From Diplodia intermedia (taxonomy: Eukaryota > Ascomycota > Dothideomycetes > Botryosphaeriales > Botryosphaeriaceae): DNA of 64,000 nucleotides. The notes under the pieces are model-generated. The model ran no database searches, had not been told where the DNA came from, and worked only from the letters and a program-made list of their open reading frames with translations. Numbering within the stretch: the stretch's first letter is position 1; every line of letters starts with the position of its first letter. Position numbers and translations under genes: made by a program. The DNA lies in the NCBI GenBank assembly GCA_021495925.1, contig JAKEKT010000004.1, forward strand, positions 496,001 through 560,000, in the 5' to 3' direction. Shown here one piece after another: positions 59,313 to 64,000 of this stretch.

Positions 59313-60029
59313 TCAGTGCTGGCGCTGTGACGCGCTTTGCTGTTCCCTCAAGCGCTTCCGCACGGCCATGATGGCCTTGCCCAAGAGGTTCTCGCCCCAG
59401 TCGTCGCGGACATGGTCTGCATGCTCGCGGGTGAAGCCGATGCCCCAGATGCGGTCGTACGGGGAAGCCTGCAGCCAGACATGGTCAGCCCCGGATGCTG
59501 CACGGATTCGAACGGCGGGCTTGGCCTTGCCTCAACCAACTCCCTGTCTCCTGTCGCCAGCAGCATGTCTGCCAGCTGGGCCTTCTCCTTGCTGCTGGTG
59601 AACTTCCACCAGTTGCCCTCCTCGACGATGCGGACCTTGTCTTTGAAGGGCGCGAGTGTCAGCACGAGCCACCTTGGTGGTGGGGCGGCGCCACCTACTC
59701 TCATCCCACACTCCGTGGTTGAAGTTCCTGACCTTTCTTCCCAGGCTCTTTTGCTTGGCCGGCGTAGGGGCAGCGAGCATTTGATCGGCTATCTCCTACG
59801 CGGCGTGAGCGGCCGGCTTCAGGGCGCATCCAGAGTGCACACGCACCGTGTCGCCGAAGAGCTTTGCTTTCTGCACCATCATCCACATCTCAGCCGTGCG
59901 GTAGGTGATGCCTTCATGGTGAAAGGCGCAATCGTACCATTGCGAGAGAAAGCCGTACGGCTCGTCGTATTCGCGCCAGAAATATATGGGGGATTTCTCC
60001 GTGTCTGAGCCGAGGATCGTGGACGACAT
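59313..60029 (-). CDS. NADAR-domain N-glycosidase (YbiA/DUF1768)
   Basis: Four exons (60029-59847, 59795-59699, 59640-59531, 59468-59313) give 181 aa. It consists of a single NADAR domain, of the family that hydrolyses the N-glycosidic bond of ADP-ribose-linked or riboflavin-intermediate compounds. Conserved elements include FWREYDEPYGFLSQW, TYRTAEMWMMVQKA, RKVRNFNHGVWDE and YDRIWGIGF. The first two introns are GT-AG; the third (59469-59530) starts with GC, since only GAG|GCAAGG joined to CAG|GCTTCC rebuilds GDRELVE|ASPYDRIWG. The end is KRLREQQSASQRQH. The frame is phase-consistent throughout. Confidence 0.88.
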
Positions 60030-60439
60030 GTTGTTGACAGTAAGAATGCACTGTCGGACTGGGTCCCTTTTGTGCGTCGTTGCAAGAGACCGCAGCAGAG
60101 GATGACTCGACAGAACGGTGTCCCGGACGGGCATCGGTGTCCAACGGCGAGGCGCTTTCACGCACGGCGCTAAATTAGAGGCTGTCTAGGCAACTGCAGA
60201 GCGAAAGATGAGGAAGGTGTGGGGTGAGAACGCCTGCTGACGTCACATACATTTACGGCAACAACAACCAACGCCTTCCCGAAACGAACTGTGCATCGAC
60301 TGAGGTGAATTCTGGAGCTTACGAGATCCTGATCCCCCGCGTAACGGATTGTCCGCAGATAGCCCCTGGGTTTGAATAATGCGGTCTACTACAATCGCGG
60401 TAACCTCGTAGGCTTCGGCTTGAGCAAGCTGTACATGGA

Positions 60440-61640
60440 ATCCGCAGAAGGCGTTCATTCGAGACGCTTTCGCCTTTCAACCACACATCTTGCCCCAAGA
60501 CCTGGGACAAGAGCTTATGCTTAAGTTCCAACGCTTCCAAGAGAGGATAGAGCTCACGACATTGCTCCGGGCCGAAAGACAAACTGCTGGCCTTTTCACT
60601 GAAACTCGCTTTGAAGGAAGAGAAGTCAGCTACAGACCAGGATCGGATGCGCCAGCACTGGACGTGATGATCATGCAACTGCGGATTCACTCCGAGATAC
60701 AAATTTTCAGTGTCTTCGTGAAGGTGCCTGGATGTATGCCATGGAGTAGATACAAAGGCCACTGATATTCAAGGGACGGATTGACGGGTAGGCTGAAGGT
60801 TTGGATGAATGCGTCGATGATGCCTTCCGAAAGGGTTGGGTTACGAGGCCTGGATTGATCGATGACTTCCCCGCTCGCAAGAAGAAAGTCCGCTTGTTTG
60901 AGGAACTGTTGAACAACTTTTCCGTAGAAACGAATCTGTAGACCGCTCTGAAGAGATACGCTCGGTGGCAATAGAAATGCAAAGATGTGCCACTTGCTTT
61001 GAATCCGTATGAGCGAATTGGTAAGAAAGCAAACAAGTCTTGTTCGGCCATGATTGGCTTGTGATTTTTGTCCAATGAAAATGCTAGAAGCACTCTTGAC
61101 TTTGTGATACCATGTCTGCGCTCCTCTTTTGGCATGTCCTTTACGGCGTGTTCTTGGACAACGTATTCCGTCTCATTACCGTTGCGGCTCAACTTGCGAC
61201 ATGTGGGGGCTATATCACATGCGAGGGCAACCGCGGTGTAGTCAGAAACTTGAATACTGGTCCCTGCGAAGCCTGCGGAGAAAGATTAATGTTCTACATT
61301 ATCAAGAGACTAATTCCTTCTTTAATGACATTGATATTAACATTCACAGAAAACTAAAGATTAAATTTAATATGTCCACGACGAGAAGTCACTGGGAAAG
61401 AAGCCTGAATTGGATTGACTACTCCTATAGTCGCAAATTTGTCGAATTTGGAGCCGCAGTGGGCCCAAGGTATCCAGACAATGTCGGCTACCTTGAAGAC
61501 AGACTTGAGAGCAATGCCTCTCTCACTGACGTAACCCTCGCCACTTTTGTTGTTTGCCTTTGTATCTCTATGGAGTCTGTAAGTGGCGTCAGTATCGCTT
61601 TGTGTGAAAACAGTCTCGCTGCAAGCAGAGTATAAAGTTT
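60440..61640 (-). pseudogene. Decayed sacsin/NO VEIN-like HSP90-ATPase gene
   Basis: Broken coding fragments of a large fungal protein with an HSP90-type ATPase domain. From the 5' side: an ATPase piece with the degraded GEKGIGFKSVF box (read as SERGIALKSVF, then KVADIVWIP) in 61400-61600. It ends at a TAG (61356-61354), with a second TAG (61296-61294), both of the CAG-to-TAG type. Next, EYVVQEHAVKDMPKEERR and DLFAFLPIRSYGFK (to 60998). A GC-AG intron (60906-60997) joins this to FLKQADFLLASGEVIDQ and YQWPLYL (to about 60690). A shifted piece, ECRELY-type CRELYPLLEALELKHKLLS, remains to about 60440. N- and C-termini are missing. It is a relic, not a working gene. Confidence 0.65.
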
Positions 61641-63563
61641 CGATCGGCGAGTGCTAGTGATCCCCGTAGCTGATGTTGTTTCCCGGCGGTGAATGAGTGC
61701 GGGATGATCAGATACGGAGGCCGGGTTCCCTCAAAGGGCGGTGCCTATACTGATGGGTGCCTTGTGTAGGCATCAACCAAACTGTGCCACGAAGACGCAT
61801 GGAGCCACAGTATGGGGATGAGTGTGATTGCATGAAAGCTGAGGGGCTGTTGCGCCATACAAACCGTGGCAAGCGGCGTGAGAGTAGGGTCGTGGGAAGC
61901 CATATGCCCCGTAGGTTGATAGTGAACGGAACCTGAGAACGAGTCGCTAAACCTCACGGACACCAATAGCCACGCTAAAAGTGGAGAAGTCCAAAGGAAT
62001 TGCCAGTCCGGCTTGTTTTGGAAATAATTTGGACTGCCTGTGAAGGAGACATAAAACAAAGGCTTATCATAGTTGCTGGAAGCTAGATTAGACAAGACCA
62101 CCCCAACGCAAACAGAAATCGTCAGGACACAGCGGGTATGCGAGTGCAGTGTTGTGGAGAGAAGCGACAGCAAACGGGGAAAGCTGGGGAGGGCACGCCC
62201 CACGTGACCGGCAACCATTAAGTAACCTCAACACCAAACAGCCGCCACATCCATGTTCAACATCATCACCGCAATCAAGCAAGCTTGCGGCTTTAAACCA
62301 AATGATGTGGGTACCTCGGGACGCCTGACATGACTCGGGCGGAATCGCACCGTGGCTATCAGCGGCGTGCATACGACAATTCGCCGGGAGATGGTGCATC
62401 GCAGCGCCAAAATCAACTTTTAATGACGCACACGCAAACGAGGGCCTGCCACGGCCAACTTGCAGGTGTGGATGCATATGCACGTCGAGCCCGGCAAGAA
62501 GTTGCCAACAAGAAAAAAGCAGGCCCGACCCGACCGAACCGAGCCAGGGAAAGAACCGCCGTTGGCACCGAGGGACAAGCCATGTACAAGGGTGCCACGC
62601 GAGACTGCAAATGCCATTCTCTTCCTTCCGTCCCTTCGTCCGCCGTCTCCCTCGGCATAGGTTGCGAGCCTAGGTAGATGCTTTGATCGGACGCTACTGT
62701 TAGGCGTCATCTCCGTCTCCTAGCACCAAAAATGGCGCCGTCCCGTGCGCGACGGCAGAGACGACAGATGACAAGCTGTCTGCCTGATGCGATGCGAAAG
62801 CTAACGAAACAAGAAGCGCGTATGCAGAGCAGCGCAAGGATGCAAGATTGGGGCGCAACTCGTGCGTCTGACTCGGGTCGCGGCGGCAAGTGTAGCGACG
62901 TAGCCGCCGAGAAAAAGAGCAGCGGAAACGGCTTTGACAGCGCTGATCTGCAAGGACCGCTCGCGTATTGCAGCAATTGCTGGCGAAGGGCGTGCAAATC
63001 CAGCTGTCATACTTTGCAAGAAGCCGGGGTGATTGACCGTCGGTGAAGGTTGCGGCGGTGTGAATGACGAGGGGGACAAGGTGCGGGATTTACCAACTCT
63101 GGCAGATCTGGGGAGGCGTGGTACGGGCTGTGTGGAGATGCCCACGTACGGGTGCACGCGGCAGGGGAAACCAAAGCGAGTTACGACAGCCTCGAGTCGG
63201 CGGAGAATAGAGAGTAGCATTTCAACGAGATCATGTCACCAGTGCTTCCCAGTTGGAGAGGATATGGAATGGACTTAAAAAACTAGTTTTTTGGGTTGGC
63301 CGTCAATCATGAGGGACCGGTTTGTCCCTGAAACCCTGAAATCTATCTTGGTATACTCTTCAAGCTCTGCAATGCTAATAGCTGAAGCGAAAAAAAAAAA
63401 AAGGGAAACGCCTTTCCGTCTATAGAGTGCGTACTTCCAAACTCAATGAAACCGAAATGCGCTTCATCTTCTACTGAATAGGAGCGGGTAATCGAATAAA
63501 ACTTTTGTGGGATCGGGCTCTGCCTGGTCCCAGCGATGGGGTATCTTTGCGCGAAGGAGCAGT
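61641..63563. other. Intergenic region
   Basis: About 1.9 kb between the relic and the phosphatase gene. Frames up to 157 codons (for example 61745-62218) show no family features. A run of 12 A near 63389-63400 and AT-rich sequence precede the phosphatase stop. No tRNA was recognised. Confidence 0.5.
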
Positions 63564-64000
63564 TTACTCGATGGCGGAGCCCTCGTGCATCTCGGCGTGC
63601 AGGACGGGGTTGATCTTCTCGTCGAACTCGAACTTGAAGTCCTCGCCCAGCTCGCGCTTAATGGCAGTCTTGACGGCCTCGAGGACGTTGACGAACACAT
63701 CGACCGAAGCCGGGTTCTCGTCATCGTTGCCCTCGCCCTGGTAGACACCAGTGCGGACCAAGCAAGTGTTCCAGCCGTACATGTTGCCACCGATGATGTC
63801 GGAGGCGGGGTTGTCACCGATCATGTAAATGTTCTCGGGCAGCCTCTCCTCGCCATGGATCTGCTCCATCCAGGAGGCCATGACCTCGTCAGCGTACTTG
63901 TAAGTAGCCAACTCGGGCTTGCCGTAGACGACACGCTCGAGATCAACGCCAGTCAGAGCCTTGTACATGGCCTCGAGACCGATGCGGAAGGCACCCTGGG
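63564..64000 (-). CDS. HAD-IIA family phosphatase (CECR5/YKR070W-like), 3' part
   Basis: C-terminal part of a HAD hydrolase subfamily IIA enzyme; the 5' part is outside the window. Visible are RIGLEAMYKALTG, VVYGKPELATYKYA with the motif III Lys, YMIGDNPASDIIGGN with the motif IV Asp pair, and LVRTGVYQGEG. The arrangement matches TIGR01456 (CECR5), whose yeast member YKR070W is mitochondrial. A hydrophilic C-terminal extension ends EMHEGSAIE. The frame is open from the right edge to the stop at 63564; the Met at 63968 is internal, since upstream codons fit the family. Confidence 0.88.
   Translation of the reverse strand, partial: QGAFRIGLEAMYKALTGVDLERVVYGKPELATYKYADEVMASWMEQIHGEERLPENIYMIGDNPASDIIGGNMYGWNTCLVRTGVYQGEGNDDENPASVDVFVNVLEAVKTAIKRELGEDFKFEFDEKINPVLHAEMHEGSAIE

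Noticed and set aside
59500..59515. GGATTCGAAC resembling a tRNA T-arm
   Set aside because: No acceptor stem, D arm or anticodon arm fits around it. It lies in the NADAR gene intron.
61745..62218. Minus-strand frame of 157 codons
   Set aside because: No recognisable domain or homology-like motif. It could be a hypothetical gene, but the evidence is too thin.

Overview
The window is nuclear DNA of a filamentous ascomycete (Pezizomycotina). The Dothideomycetes are my guess at class, from gene style only. The signs are short GT-AG introns of about 50-90 nt with CTAAC/CTGAC-type branch sites, GC-rich coding sequence, genes packed on both strands, a fungal DASH-complex gene, a Zn2Cys6 regulator, an Hmt1-type ABC transporter and a fungal U2 snRNA. 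I see no bacterial operon, CRISPR array, intact transposon or virus.

Layout from left to right. The 5' part of a galactokinase (minus, runs off the left edge). A vacuolar Hmt1-type ABC transporter (plus). A divergent pair: an unknown nuclear protein rich in S/T-P sites (minus) and the DASH subunit DUO1 (plus). A secreted beta-mannosidase (minus) divergent from a DAL81/TamA-like Zn2Cys6 regulator (plus). An unusual GH32-type glycosidase (minus) divergent from an MFS sugar porter (plus). DNA polymerase alpha POL1 (minus) divergent from the oligoribonuclease REX2 (plus). The SR splicing factor srp2. A membrane M28 peptidase of the glutamate carboxypeptidase II type. A FabG-like SDR. A Ser-rich conserved fungal protein with a 5' UTR intron. 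A Gfo/Idh/MocA oxidoreductase. An acidic unknown protein. RPS16 divergent from an RCC1-repeat protein. A MULE-derived DNA-binding protein with 25 consecutive Gln codons. A kinesin. A U2 snRNA gene. A polytopic membrane protein. A NADAR N-glycosidase. A decayed sacsin/NO VEIN-like HSP90-ATPase gene. The 3' part of a HAD-IIA phosphatase (minus, runs off the right edge).

Functionally, 11.8-22.5 kb groups sugar-related genes (beta-mannosidase, Zn2Cys6 regulator, GH32 hydrolase, sugar porter), arranged as two divergent pairs that could be co-regulated. Most other genes are housekeeping: replication, mitosis, splicing, translation, RNA turnover. Exon structures below were rebuilt by eye from splice consensus, reading-frame phase and remembered protein-family continuity. 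In nearly every multi-exon gene the exon lengths sum to a multiple of three. Intergenic stretches over 300 bp are described separately.
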